From Tigriopus japonicus (lineage: Eukaryota; Arthropoda; Copepoda; Harpacticoida; Harpacticidae): a DNA stretch of 64,000 bases. The stretch covers positions 406,551 through 470,550 of the forward strand of contig CM021316.1 of assembly GCA_010645155.1 (NCBI GenBank). The letters are read 5' to 3'. Of this stretch, positions 1 to 10,329 are shown one piece after another. The first letter of the stretch is position 1. The number at the start of each line of letters is the position of its first letter. Under the pieces are notes generated by a model, which was not told the origin of the DNA, made no database searches, and saw only the letters and a list, made by a program, of their open reading frames with translations. The translations under genes and the position numbers were made by a program.

Positions 1-1301
1 TGCAACTGATCTTGTTTCCCATACCGCTCTTCCAAGATCTTCAAAGCCTTGTCATATCCGCTGCTTCCATTACAATGTCGAACGAGCTCCATTTGCTTGT
101 GACCCAAGCACGATTTCAAATGGGCTAGCTTCTCCGCTGAATCCATTGATGTTCTGTGCGCAAATGCGTTGAACATGTCCATGAACCCAGGCCAATCCAA
201 AACATTTCCCTCAAACTTGGGCAGTTTTGATCGTATATTGGGTCTTCGGTAACCCCAACCATCATAATACGGTCCCGATCTATCTTCAAACGTCACCGCA
301 TTTTCTCGTGGAAACTGATCTTCTTTCAAGTTTACCCTTTTGGACGGTTGATCGGTTGAACCTGAATTGTGTTGCACTCGTGGGTGAGCCAAAGCCAAAT
401 TCGTTAGAGCCTTCTCCAACTCGTCGATCTCTTTCCGCTCACTGAACTCCACATGCTCTTCGTAGTCATGATCTCCCGACTTGATCTTGGTGTACTCTCC
501 AAGGTAAAGCTCGAATTCTACCTTGAGGTCCCGAAATCTCTCCTGAGTCCTCTCGAACTCCTCACGCAACTCAGATTCATCGTCCAAGGCCACCAGATTG
601 ACCAACCTGAGATGCACATCGTTCGCAAGATCCATCATTTCACGACAATGGCTCATGCTTTCCTCAAGGCTCCTGGGTTCCACTCGATTTTCCATCCCAT
701 GAGCGACTTCATCCATGCTTCGAATGAGCTCTTTTATCTTTTTGCTTAGAGCCTCTTGACCACGTTGAACTAAGGATGCTTTCCTTTCCTTTGCCGATTG
801 GGTTGAGCCCGTAGAGCCTTGCCTTGATCCCACCTCGGACGGTGTATCATTCGCTCTAGACTCCAAATGATCCTTAACTTCGTCCAGAATCTCATGCACT
901 TCACTGGACACGTCCTGAATCCACGCCTCAGATTCGTCAATGGCCTCCATATCATCTCCATCCGCAAAAAGTTCCATCATTTGCTAATTGACTTTCGAAG
1001 CATCTTCCAATATATCTTTCATTTTTGTCACACTCGACTGCATGTGAGCTCGACTACTTCTCCTTTCCACATCTTTCAGCAATAGCTTTCCAAGGGTTGT
1101 CAACCTCCTCTTAAGAACGGTCCTCTTCTTCTTCAGAGAGAAGAGAGTTTCAACTTGAATTGGAGCATCCCCCATTTCGTCCACAGGAAGTTCCCTACCA
1201 CCAGTCCGAACTCCGATATCAAGATCTTTGAAGGTTCCTTCTAGATTTTTGGTTTTGGTTGGAGTGTGTCGTATCGGCATTTTCCCTTGAAATTGCAACA
1301 C
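1..1301 (-). pseudogene. BEL/Pao gag polyprotein, N-terminal part with in-frame stop
   Basis: The frame opens at an ATG at 1299-1301 or, more likely, the next in-frame ATG at 1278-1280 (MPIRHTPTKTK). It runs about 100 residues to a TAG at 984-986 and continues in the same frame without another obvious break to about 345. The middle is rich in Glu, Lys, Arg and Leu and looks coiled-coil. After a small frame disturbance near 345 the DUF1759-type region follows (YYDGWGYRRPNIRSKLPKFEG, then HLKSCLGHKQMELV and ILEERYG at the window edge). In BEL/Pao elements this region is the structural gag that packages element RNA in cytoplasmic particles. The family call rests on the DUF1759 pattern. The rest of gag-pol is outside the window. 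Confidence 0.75.
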
Positions 1302-1499
1302 TAGCCTTCGAGCACTGATTGCTGTAGTTCACACTAGCGACCCTTACTAGAGACTGGCCGTCGTAGGCTAACACACGGTGCCGATGATTCACGCTGGTGA
1401 TTGGTCAATAGCAATTAGTTGAACATTCAGCTAATTCTAACGAAGTTCAATAACAAACCAGAGTGCTTCTTCTTTGTTGATTTTGTAGTGATCTGACTT

Positions 1500-1515
1500 G
1501 GTGCCGGGGTTGCCA
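1500..1515 (-). other. Primer-binding-site-like sequence of the BEL element
   Basis: On the minus strand, TGGCAACCCCGGCACC begins ten bases after the LTR end (...TTCGCA). It starts with the TGG that pairs with a tRNA CCA tail. The same site lies next to the plus-strand LTR copy at 18362. I could not assign the tRNA. Confidence 0.45.
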
Positions 1516-1917
1516 ATTTACCGATGCGAAATCATATTCCCCTCTTTCTACCAGTCTTCATAAACCCGTTTTTTCTCGAAGGATCACCAAAAGGCAAGGC
1601 ATCCCTGACTTTAGTGACTTGTGAGCAGGGCTGCAAATCAAACTCACATTCATGTTTGCTTACATACAAGAGCAAAGCACCCATTCTCCAAGAGGCAACC
1701 CTACCTTGAACCCTCCCGTGAAAAAACTTGCACAAGCCCATATTTCACATTACTAAGATTTTGTTGTCAATCACCGGATTGTGTGACATAAATCGGCCCT
1801 TGTTTAAACTCCACACTGATTAAAATTCACTTTTAGCATATCAAGTAAATACCTTAGACACATTTGCAGCAGGCTTGAGGATTTTTATTAACCAAACTGC
1901 ACCATCAAATGAGCGAT

Positions 1918-1987
1918 ATAGTTTAGATGTGTTTCTTAGAGGAAAAGGTTCCTTTAATCATGAACTAAGAAACACATCTAAACTATT
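1918..1987. repeat. Inverted repeat in the duplicated LTR
   Basis: TAGTTTAGATGTGTTTCTTAG (1919-1939) is followed by its exact reverse complement (1966-1986) with a 26-base loop. Other copies of this LTR (2586 and 17936) have only one arm, so the second arm was created together with the rearrangement at the LINE junction. Confidence 0.75.
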
Positions 1988-2234
1988 TATATTTTGGAGG
2001 TGCACTCAGAGCGCACGTAAAACCTCTACGATCGCTACAACTGATCTCAAATCCTGGGTTAGGACAGAGCCCATGAATGCTCTTGAAGACATACAGTATC
2101 AGATACCTTTCATACCTTCTCTGAGTACTGTGCAGGCCTAACTTCTGGAGCCTCTCCCAATACGAGAGTTCTCTCATTCCTGTGATGTTCCTAGTAAAAC
2201 ATCTTTGAACCTGCTCGACCTTTTGCAAACCTTT
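1983..2234 (-). pseudogene. LINE reverse-transcriptase C-terminal fragment
   Basis: The minus-strand frame reads QKVEQVQRCFTRNITGMREL, then YWERL, RRYERYLILYVFKSIHG and CPNPGF. This is the region just after the RT domain of the LINE copies at 22433-22870 and 24600-24720. It is open throughout but has neither LINE end, so it is a small internal piece lodged in the BEL LTR. Confidence 0.85.
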
Positions 2235-2748
2235 GCAAAAAAAGGATCACCAAAAGGCAAGGCATCCCTGACTTTCGTGACTTCTGAGCAGGGTTGAAAA
2301 TCAAACTCACATTCGTGTTTGCTCATATACAAGAGCAAAGCACCCATCCTGCAAGCAGTAACCCTACCTTGCAACCTCCCGTAAAAAAAACTTGCGCAAG
2401 CCCAGATTCCAGATCGCTAAGATTTTGTTGTCAATCACCCAATTGTGTGACATAAATTGGCCCTTGTTAATACTCCACACTAATTGAAATTCACTTTTTT
2501 TCATATCGGGTAAATACCTTAGACACATTTCCAGCAGACTTGAGGACTTTCAATAACCAAACTGCCCTATCAAATGAGTGAAATAGTTTAGATGTGTTTC
2601 GTAGAAGAAAAGGTTCCTTTAATCATGAACTTCAGCTTCCCGCATGATGAATGACGTCACAGACAGTGCGTGCCGGGTCAGGCAATCATAGATTTGAATG
2701 CCAATCTCTGCCTTTTAGTATTTCTAGTTCACACGATTCTCTTCCACT

Positions 2749-2959
2749 GTTGGTTCCACTAACTAACAGACCTGATCGACAAATCGGGAATCAGCGTTGT
2801 GGCGTGCTCGCTCATGAGCACTGCGTTGCTCACGACTCCCCCCCTTCTATGTATATATAGTCATTGTATGCCGAATAGAAACCAGTATTGAAGTATCTTA
2901 CTCTACTCACTCCACGCCTCGCGGCTACTCAACGTGTTACGAGGTGGCAGCGGTGGGAT
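2749..2959 (+). mobile_element. Probable LTR end and tRNA-Leu primer site of a second LTR retrotransposon
   Basis: A TATA-like stretch (GTATATATAG, 2851-2860) is followed by a transcript-like leader. At 2945-2959 there is TGGCAGCGGTGGGAT, complementary to the 3' end of a eukaryotic tRNA-Leu (AAG type, from memory: ...ATCCCACCGCTGCCA). The expected extra TGG for the CCA tail reads AGG. An LTR starting near TGTTGG at 2749 and ending shortly before the site is my best guess. Coding remnants on the same strand after the gap support an LTR element. The family is uncertain. Confidence 0.45.
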
Positions 2960-3028
2960 CCGTGGTGGGAGTAGGGAAGCGAGGCATGTGAGGTTATCAT
3001 GCAATACCGAAACCCCACGGAGCACAAA

Positions 3029-3754
3029 NNNNNNNNNNNNNNNNNNNNNNNNNNNNNNNNNNNNNNNNNNNNNNNNNNNNNNNNNNNNNNNNNNNNNNNN
3101 NNNNNNNNNNNNNNNNNNNNNNNNNNNNNNNNNNNNNNNNNNNNNNNNNNNNNNNNNNNNNNNNNNNNNNNNNNNNNNNNNNNNNNNNNNNNNNNNNNNN
3201 NNNNNNNNNNNNNNNNNNNNNNNNNNNNNNNNNNNNNNNNNNNNNNNNNNNNNNNNNNNNNNNNNNNNNNNNNNNNNNNNNNNNNNNNNNNNNNNNNNNN
3301 NNNNNNNNNNNNNNNNNNNNNNNNNNNNNNNNNNNNNNNNNNNNNNNNNNNNNNNNNNNNNNNNNNNNNNNNNNNNNNNNNNNNNNNNNNNNNNNNNNNN
3401 NNNNNNNNNNNNNNNNNNNNNNNNNNNNNNNNNNNNNNNNNNNNNNNNNNNNNNNNNNNNNNNNNNNNNNNNNNNNNNNNNNNNNNNNNNNNNNNNNNNN
3501 NNNNNNNNNNNNNNNNNNNNNNNNNNNNNNNNNNNNNNNNNNNNNNNNNNNNNNNNNNNNNNNNNNNNNNNNNNNNNNNNNNNNNNNNNNNNNNNNNNNN
3601 NNNNNNNNNNNNNNNNNNNNNNNNNNNNNNNNNNNNNNNNNNNNNNNNNNNNNNNNNNNNNNNNNNNNNNNNNNNNNNNNNNNNNNNNNNNNNNNNNNNN
3701 NNNNNNNNNNNNNNNNNNNNNNNNNNNNNNNNNNNNNNNNNNNNNNNNNNNNNN
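3029..3754. other. Assembly gap (726 N)
   Basis: Run of N. It probably hides most of the gag of the plus-strand LTR element, because a primer site lies to its left and a zinc knuckle to its right. Confidence 0.99.
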
Positions 3755-3779
3755 ATGTTCTGAATCGCCGACCGAGAGA

Positions 3780-4403
3780 CTGAAATGACCTAAAGGCGAG
3801 ATGCTTCGGATGTGGTGTTCCTTCTTCAGCTCACTTGAAAACCGATTGCCTTGGAAGGAACATTGAGTGTCGAAAGTGCAGAAAGTTTCACTAACGTTTG
3901 TTTGATAAGAAAAGAAAACCGCACCGCTTCGCGGAAGACGAATACACGTGATAACATTTCGCCTGTAGGTCATGCTAATTACTCCGAATGCGTGGAAATC
4001 GAGGCCTCATCAATCCACGTGGAGTCCATCTTCGCCAACAGACCAACTCCTAGAGGCCAGATCGAATTTTTTTCCAAAGCAAGGTGGATCCTTCAAATTG
4101 AACGTATTACCAGACACGGGAGCAACCGAAACGATTGTTTCACTGGGTTTGGCCACCAAGTTTGGCATTTTAGTCGATCCACTGCGTAAACGAAAAATAA
4201 TTTCTGCTAACAAAATGATAATGAAGTGCGTTGGGGCAATTCATCTGGAAATTAGACATTTGAACAAGTACAAAGCCATGGGTACTGCGTTTGTAACTCC
4301 CGATATGGAGGGTCAGCTTCTCCTTGCATGGCACAACATGATCTTACTTATTCTTTTTCTGCTTATTCTTCAGTTCTTTCTCAAGGAAACTTTCAGACGC
4401 TAA
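3780..4403 (+). pseudogene. LTR-retrotransposon gag zinc knuckle and aspartic protease remnant
   Basis: At about 3799-3880 one frame reads CFGCGVPSSAHLKTDC, a C-x2-C-x6-H-x4-C knuckle, followed by CRKCRKFH and a stop. About 230 bases later, frame 3972-4403 holds LNVLPDTGATETIV. The DTGA at 4113-4124 is the active-site motif of retroviral-type aspartic proteases, and GLATKFGI follows. Protease after knuckle is the normal gag-pol order. The frame then runs into leucine-rich nonsense and stops; no reverse transcriptase follows, so the element is truncated. Ty3/Gypsy is likely but not proven. Confidence 0.6.
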
Positions 4404-5019
4404 TCCACACCCACAGACGGAGAACCATTCTGATACCGGACTTGAATTTGCCTATCGGAAAAAACTTTGGACGATGTGATGGCTGGCTTCACTGGCCTGG
4501 CGAGGCTCAACCCTCCGATCCTAGTACCAACAATAAAAAAAATGATGGAAAGAAAAAAGGATCTGGAAGTCGCTGACGATTGTAAAGGGAGCAGGGTTGG
4601 TCGGGGGATAGTCCTAACCAAAAAGTGTCCCGTAAATCCCCCTTGGGATAAACAGGATTTTCCTCCAAGGTATAAATGGGACAAATTGGATAAATGGGAT
4701 TTTCTACTTTTTCAAGTCTGATATCGTTATTTTTATAAATAGGTTCGGTTTTTGTCAATTTGTTATATCCTTTGTGCATGAACTTTTCTGACCCAAGTAA
4801 TCTTCAAGTACGAAAAATTTCTTCAATTTTGTCATGTCTCAAGTGAAATCATGCCTTGCTTGCCTCATGTGATGTCCTTGTCATCACTTAAGGGTGTGAC
4901 TGCTTTTCCTTTAGAGATCAAATTTTACTTCATAATTTCTTGTTGAAGTAATCCAAACAACCAAATTTTATTACATGGAACATGCATTTTGGGGAAACTG
5001 GTAAAGCATGAATGCTTGC
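4404..5019. other. Intergenic stretch with a repeat related to 10800-10970
   Basis: No gene seen. 4590-4700 contains CAGGGTTGGTCGGGGGATA and several GGGATAAA/ATGGGA units. These resemble, in reverse orientation, the minisatellite-bearing repeat near 10800-10960. It may be one end of a hAT-like non-autonomous element (CAGGGTTG terminus). Confidence 0.4.
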
Positions 5020-5289
5020 TGAGAAATCGTGAGTTCAGATGGAGTGGGTAAAAACCTGGGATATATTATTCGTTTACATACTGTATGTACATAATACATA
5101 AGCGTCATATAATACTAACCCCGGGCATGTCTATGTTCACTCTCTCTTGTTGGTTGTCCGGACGTTTCGATCAAACTGATTTGACAAGTTCAATTATGAG
5201 GTCCCGAGGATGCGGTATTTCCCCGAGTCAGGTCCGCATGTGAACGAGTACGGAGTTGCGTGATTAATTTTTAACTTTGCTATGTGTAA
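5020..5289 (-). repeat. 3' LTR of the Gypsy element
   Basis: Direct-repeat partner of 10106-10328, with an extra AT-rich insert around 5080-5125 absent from the other LTR. A purine-rich tract on the minus strand (GGAAGAGAAAAAAGAA, about 5301-5317) just upstream is the likely polypurine tract. Confidence 0.85.
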
Positions 5290-5339
5290 ATTGTCGTCAT
5301 TCTTTTTTCTCTTCCAGATTTTTTTGATAGTGTGACGCG

Positions 5340-8300
5340 TTAAGAAGTAGTACTATCCGATGACGAGGTCCGCATTAGTGAGCGGGTCACGGGTCGATGC
5401 GGCGGGTGAGCTTTGAACTTTGGCGGTTTTTCTGGACACTGTACTCTAAATGTGTGCCTGTGGAGTCGTTCACAAATTTGGAAATGGTGAGGCAAGTAAA
5501 GTGGCTTAAACTTGTTTCTTCTAGTCATGTCCAAGACCCATGTGAGGTCTCCCTCCTTGTATTGGTGCGGCCTCCTTCCCTTACCAACCGGTATTGTGCA
5601 CTTGTAGCGGTGGGCCCGCTCTTTTAGTCTTACCTTTGCTAAGCTGGGATCCTTTTTTTGTATTTCATGGCCATGGACGGTGCCACTCCCCCCGCCGCTA
5701 TGTGTGGAGTATCCCGGTAATCGGCCAAGGCCGTGGCCAGCGCGTGCTCCATTCCTCTGGGAGTCTGATCTGAAAGCTTTATGGCCTTCCCCACTAATTT
5801 CATGGCGCACTCAGCCGGATTGCTTTGTGGATGATGGGGAGGTGAGAATGAATCGGCAATCCCACTCTCTTGCATGAAGAGCTTGAAAGATTGACTGGAG
5901 ACTGCCGTGGCGTTATTGGTCCAAAGGTTGGATGGTGTTCTATGCTTGGCAAATATGGAACGGAGTCCGACGATTGTGTTTTTGGCAGATGTTGCGCGGA
6001 CACAAATCAAGTAAGATCACATCGGGTTACTAACACATGCCTGCCATCCGGAATAGGCCCAAAGTAGTCTGCTGAGATTGAGTGCCACGGCAACGGTGGC
6101 GGCTCCTCCAAAGCAACGTGCGTCCTGGCGCTGCGGGTACGAAAAGTTGACATTTCTTGCACAATTTAACGAGGTTTTCAATTCTTTTGTCCATTCCAGG
6201 AAACCAAACCATTGACCGCATCCTGCGCTTCATTGCAGATATGTATACGAACCAAAGTACCATCATGAGAAAGCCATCCTAAGATGTAAAAAGGACTCAA
6301 TGTTCCAACAAGATGCGACTCATCGCATCATGCAAGAACAGTAGGCTGCGCTACTGTACAGTACAATACAGTACAATACAGATATGCTAAGGTGGGCCGC
6401 ACCATGGGCCAACTTCCAGCACCTTGCTCCTCAGATTCACAGGAACAATCACCTGCGTGTCGCGAAAGACCGTCCCCTTGGCGCCACAGAAAGCTCTCGA
6501 ATGACATAGCGGTATGGCACCACCAAGTCTGGGATTTTTCCCTTCTTGCCCCCTTGGACGAATTCTGAGAGAGCTGAGATTTCTGGACATGACTGCGATG
6601 CCCTAGCAATGACCGCTTGTCCAATGCTTGTTGTTATCCCGCCCTCTTGAAGATAGTACAGTAATCGTTCCGTCTCGTCAGCTTCGTTTCTTATGTTCAG
6701 TGGAAGTTTGCCCCATGGCACGGGATTTCTCGAGCAAAAACCCGCTGGATTACTGCTGCCTTTCAAGTGAGCGATTGTGTATCCAATGTCTTGATGCCTG
6801 AGCTTGATCCTTTTGGTCCTGATTGAACCCTTTCTGGAGTTCTGGAATATGGCAATCAGTGGCTTTTGATCCGAGTGAATTTTCACGGACGGGTTTCCAG
6901 AGGGAGTACTCTACAATAAATAGGGGTGCATATTTCAGGCAAATAAGATTTTATGTCCAAAAACATGTTTTTTTGCCATTTGTCAGCATTTAAAGTTTAT
7001 TTGCCATTTTTCATTTTATTTGCCATTTTTGGGCAAATAAATCCAAAAGTTGTCGTTTTTGTACAATTAAATGCAAAATTTGTTGTTTTTTGGCAAATCA
7101 ATGCAGAAATTGTCTTTTTTGTTCAAAAATGGGAAAAAATATTTTGCTCAAAATGTTTTGTTTAAAAGATTATTATTGAAAAGGTTATTTGATTATTCAA
7201 CGGAATAAAAATATTTTCTCTTAAATGTTCATATACTTGCATTCCACTTTATTGTTGGTGAAACATTTTGCTCATTTTCTGAATTTATTGGCCAGTTTTG
7301 CCATATTTTGGTAAATTTTCGTGTCTATTTGCCATTTTATTTGCTATTTCTTTGCTTATTTGCCATTTCATTTGCCAATTTGGACACTTTTATTTGCCAT
7401 TTTTGGGGCCAAAAAGGCATGTTTTATTTGCCAGAAATCTGCACCCCTACCAATAAGATACTGACGAAATCTCCTTAGTCCAAAATCCACTGCCATTGCC
7501 TCCAAATCAAGTTGCGGTTAACGTTTCACTGTATTGGACGTCGCTCTTGACGCTATTGCCACTGCTTGTCCGGTTATCGGGGTTTCGCCCTGCGCCATAA
7601 TGGGACATAGCCCATCAATATGGGCATCTACTATGATGTGTGTGGTGAGCTTTGGAATGAAGTAAGCCAAATTTATGGATCCCACCAGAGCTTTCCAAAG
7701 GGACTGGAACTCTCTTTGGTGGTGGGGCTCCCACTTAACATGGACGGACTTGTGGGTGAGGGCTCTGAGTGCTGGTGTGCGGCTTGCCATGGCCGGAATG
7801 AAGTCTTGATTGGCCCTTGCCATACACAGAAAGGACACCAGCTCCTTCTTAGTGGTGGGCACTTTTGCATTTGCTAAAACCTCCACCTTTTCTGGGTCTG
7901 GCGACACTCCGCTTTCTCCCACTTTCACCCCCTAAAATGTGATCGTTTCTGCCCCCAGACAACACTTCTCGGGGTTCAACGTCATACCAGTGCTTGAGAC
8001 TCGGTCCAGGAAAGCAGCCAAGGCCCCATCATGCTCCTTCCTGGTTGGCGCCGCCACAATTACGTCGTCATGGATTATGTGAACAAATGGCAGATCTCCA
8101 AACATTTTGGTACATGCAGCAGAGAGCTCTCCTGATGCTGGCTTTAGGCCCATGCAGAGCCTCTTGTAACGGTAAAGCCGTGGTCCGCACCTAAATACCG
8201 TCAGAGGACGTGATTCTTCGGCAAGCTCTAGTTGGTGAAACGCTTGCATAAAGTCTAGTTTCGAGAACACTTTGCACCCAACAAGTTTGGCTTTTATGCT

Positions 8301-9155
8301 CTACGGATTTGGAATGGGAATATGCGTGTCCTGTAACTCTGAGTTCAAACCCCTAAGGTCCATGGTGACTCGAATCTTCCCCCTATCTTTGAATACTATC
8401 GCCAGATTCGAGATCCATACTGCCGGTCCTTTGTGGTGTTCAATAACCTCGTCTTGGAGCATCCTGGTGATTGCGTCATCAATCTGCCGCTGCAGGTAAT
8501 ACGAATGTGAACGTGGTGGGGAAATAAATGGTTTTGCTTTCTCTTTCAGGAACAAGTGAACCACATGTCCCTTGAGGAAACCCAGACCCTTGAAGCATGC
8601 TTTGAAGCGATCGTCATTAATCCATTTTTGCAATTGGTCCCCTTCTTCTTTAGGAACCATATCCATATTTTTTGAATTTTATTATCAGGCCTGGCGTTTA
8701 TATTGTTGCTAAAAGAGACAAGGTTTGGGTCCAATGAAATCATGTTTAGTGCAATTGCCAGGGATTTCGAAATAATGGGGTCAATCTGCCTCTCTAGACG
8801 GGAGTCATCGATGATTAACCATTCCGCTTGCACCATCCTTCCCCGCCATGATGTATGTTCCAGTGACTATGACGCCAAGTGGACGGATTGGCGTGCTTCC
8901 AAATGGTCGAATATAGACGTCTTTTCGTTGTTTGCTCTTCTGATCGTGATTTGAGATAGCCCAAAGAGGGCACACGTTTGCTTGGGCCCCGGTATCGACA
9001 ATGGCCGTAAAAGTCGACTCGCCCACCTTCAAGGGTGCGGCTATTGAGCACCGATCTGACCGTTGTGGCCTGATCTCGAAAACATCATAGAAAGCTACCT
9101 CTTCCATAGGACCCGCAGTCTCCTGCAAGCCTGGGTCTGGTCTAGATCTGGCCAC
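5340..9155 (-). pseudogene. Gypsy pol remnant: protease, RT, RNase H, integrase
   Basis: Read right to left on the minus strand. Protease: TFTAIVDTGAQANVCPLW (about 9000). RT: 8666-8301, with VTMDLRGLNSELQDTHIPIP, and 8270-7932, with FSKLDFMQAFHQLEL, and the catalytic box altered to HIIHDDVIVAAP (usual YxDD). RNase H: 7928-7518, then after the MITE VKIHSDQKPLIAIF at 6886 and RTKRIKLRHQDIGYTIAHLK. Integrase zinc-binding region: MVWFPGMDKRIENLV with LCKKCQ at 6266. Core: LWTNNATAVSSQSFKLFM, HHPQSNPAECAMK at 6010-5639. C-terminal part: YKEGDLTWVLDMTRRNKF, ending at a stop at 5340. Frames shift several times, and a CAGTACAATA microrepeat interrupts near 6355-6380. Confidence 0.88.
6921..7449. mobile_element. 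hAT-like MITE inserted in Gypsy pol (529 bp)
   Basis: Left end TAGGGGTGCATATTTCAGG, right end (reverse complement) TAGGGGTGCAGATTTCTGG. Flanking 8-mers are ACAATAAA (6913-6920) and CCAATAAG (7450-7457), six of eight identical, fitting an aged 8-bp hAT duplication. The interior is AT-rich and built of many variants of TATTTGCC/GGCAAATA; it has no credible transposase. Removing it rejoins the two halves of the RNase H region, proving it is an insertion. Confidence 0.88.
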
Positions 9156-9179
9156 TTGCTGAACCCTTTCCTCTTGTCG

Positions 9180-10080
9180 GCCCGTTGAGCGGCATACGAT
9201 TGCAAAGTGGCCTTATCTTCCGCAATTGTTGCAGGGAGCTCTTGAAGCTGGGCAACAGGAACGTTCATGGGTTGGACTTCTTCCTCACCAACCACACAAG
9301 CTATTCGATGGTGGCTCCCTTCTTGATGGGCGACCAGCCTCTCGATTTCGTCTAGACGCTCTTGAGTATGGTTCCGCTATCCGATCCACGTCCGCCTTTG
9401 TGTTCTCGGCCATCTCTCCTTCGTCCTGGTCCATCATGAAGGTCTGCAACTTGCGGCCATTGGTCGCAGCCGCCGTTGAAATCTCCACTTCTCGAGCTCG
9501 AATTGGAAGTTCCTCTCCAGCCCACTTTTTCTGCAATGCTGTAGCCCGAATAGTAACACATGATGTGCCTCTGAGGGCCAGATGGTGGGTGATATGAAGC
9601 CTGCAATGACCACAGGGAATTCCTGATTTGAAGGCGAGACTAACAATCCGATCATGGAATACGGAGAAGGACTCCCCCGGTTTTTGGACACAGTCCTAGA
9701 GAGTATTCATCATCACATACTTGGACTTGAGACTTCCGAACTGATGCCGGAGATGATCCACCATGGCCTTGTAAGACACCGAGCTGTTCTTGATATCCGG
9801 AAATTTGTTCCTCACAATTGATGTGGTTGCTGGAGCAAGCGCAATCCTCAGCAGACGCTTCCAGTGACTGTTCCCGGCTATATCAACCGCAGCCAGGATC
9901 TCCTCATGGCCGTAAAAAGCCACACAGTACGCCTCGAATCCATCCACTCAAGACTCCAAGGCCTCCAGCCTATCAGTGTCGGCGTGGCTGAGGTGATCGA
10001 ACTGTGGTGGGTTGGGCGTGCCATGAACATTTCCTCCGGGTTTCCCCACGTCTCGGTCCGGATATGGCATGATAGCTTCG
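9180..10080 (-). pseudogene. Gypsy gag remnant with CCHC knuckle
   Basis: From about 10075 the minus strand reads PYPDRDVGKPGG, then an open run at 9947-9696 (ESWMDGFEAYCVAFYGHEEI, ITSIVRNKFPD-like context, HLRHQFGSLKSKYVMMNTL), typical of a Gypsy capsid. After a stop at 9696 it continues (FSVFHDRIVSLAFKSGIPC) to a CCHC box near 9195-9236, CNNCGR, stop, GHFAIVC, in which one codon is TAA. Gag would form the element particle and bind its RNA. At least two stops and frame changes make it non-functional. Confidence 0.75.
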
Positions 10081-10090
10081 GGTTCTTTTT

Positions 10091-10104
10091 AATCCTCGTC
10101 GCCA
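10091..10104 (-). other. Gypsy primer-binding site
   Basis: TGGCGACGAGGATT on the minus strand, one base after the LTR CA. It starts with the TGG expected for priming by a tRNA 3' end. Confidence 0.6.
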
Positions 10105-10105
10105 A

Positions 10106-10328
10106 TGAGAAATCGTGAGTTCAGATGAAGTGGGTAAGAACCTAGGATATATTATTCGTTTGCATATGTACATGTTCACTTTCTCTTGTTGGTTGTCCAG
10201 ACGGTTCGATAAAACTGATTTGACAAGTTCAATTATGAGGTCCCGAGGATACGGTATTTCCCCGAGTCAGGTCTGCATGTGAGCGAGTACGGAGTTGCGT
10301 GATTCATTTTTCACTTTGCGATGTATCA
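10106..10328 (-). repeat. 5' LTR of the Gypsy element
   Basis: 223 bases. On the minus strand it begins TGATACATCGC and ends GATTTCTCA, the TG...CA form of LTRs. It has diverged from the 5020 LTR by substitutions and one insertion, suggesting an old integration. Confidence 0.85.
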
Positions 10329-10329
10329 G

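Larger units (their letters stand above)
1..2731 (-). mobile_element. BEL/Pao LTR retrotransposon, 5' part (LTR, primer site, leader, gag), leaves window at left edge
   Basis: Read on the minus strand, the order is LTR (2731 down to about 1525), a primer-binding-like site (1515-1500), an untranslated leader, then a gag reading frame from about 1301 to the window edge. The gag contains the sequence style of the BEL/Pao gag domain DUF1759 (motif LPKFEGNVLDWPGFMDMF near 200-150). A second copy of the LTR, primer site and leader lies in plus orientation at 17809-18541, which independently supports the boundaries. Protease, reverse transcriptase and integrase would lie to the left of this window. 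The element is degraded: gag has an in-frame stop and the LTR carries a duplication and a LINE piece. Confidence 0.8.
1525..2731 (-). repeat. BEL 5' LTR with internal partial duplication
   Basis: Bases 1570-1965 and 2240-2625 are two direct copies of the same LTR segment (shared landmark GGATCACCAAAAGGCAAGGC at 1581 and 2244). Only the second copy continues to the outer LTR end near 2731, where TGAACTAG on the minus strand begins the homology with 17809. The normal LTR, judged from 17809-18352, is about 545 bases, so this one is more than twice that length. A LINE fragment (1988-2234) sits at the junction of the two copies. Confidence 0.7.
5020..10328 (-). mobile_element. Ty3/Gypsy LTR retrotransposon, near full length, decayed
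   Basis: The right LTR (10106-10328, 5' on the minus strand) and left LTR (5020-5289) share long stretches such as CAAGTTCAATTATGAGGTCC. Between them, on the minus strand, are gag, a zinc knuckle, protease, RT, RNase H and integrase in Gypsy order. The right LTR ends with CA at 10106-10107, followed by primer site TGGCGACGAGGATT (10104-10091). The flanks show near-matching 5-mers, CTTGC (5015-5019) and GTTGC (10329-10333), fitting an eroded target duplication. Many stops and frameshifts make it inactive. A MITE (6921-7449) interrupts pol. A piece of the same family lies at 46824-46933. Confidence 0.9.

Noticed and set aside
2903..3973. Long open frames across 2903-3973
   Set aside because: They consist mainly of N from the assembly gap and carry no information.
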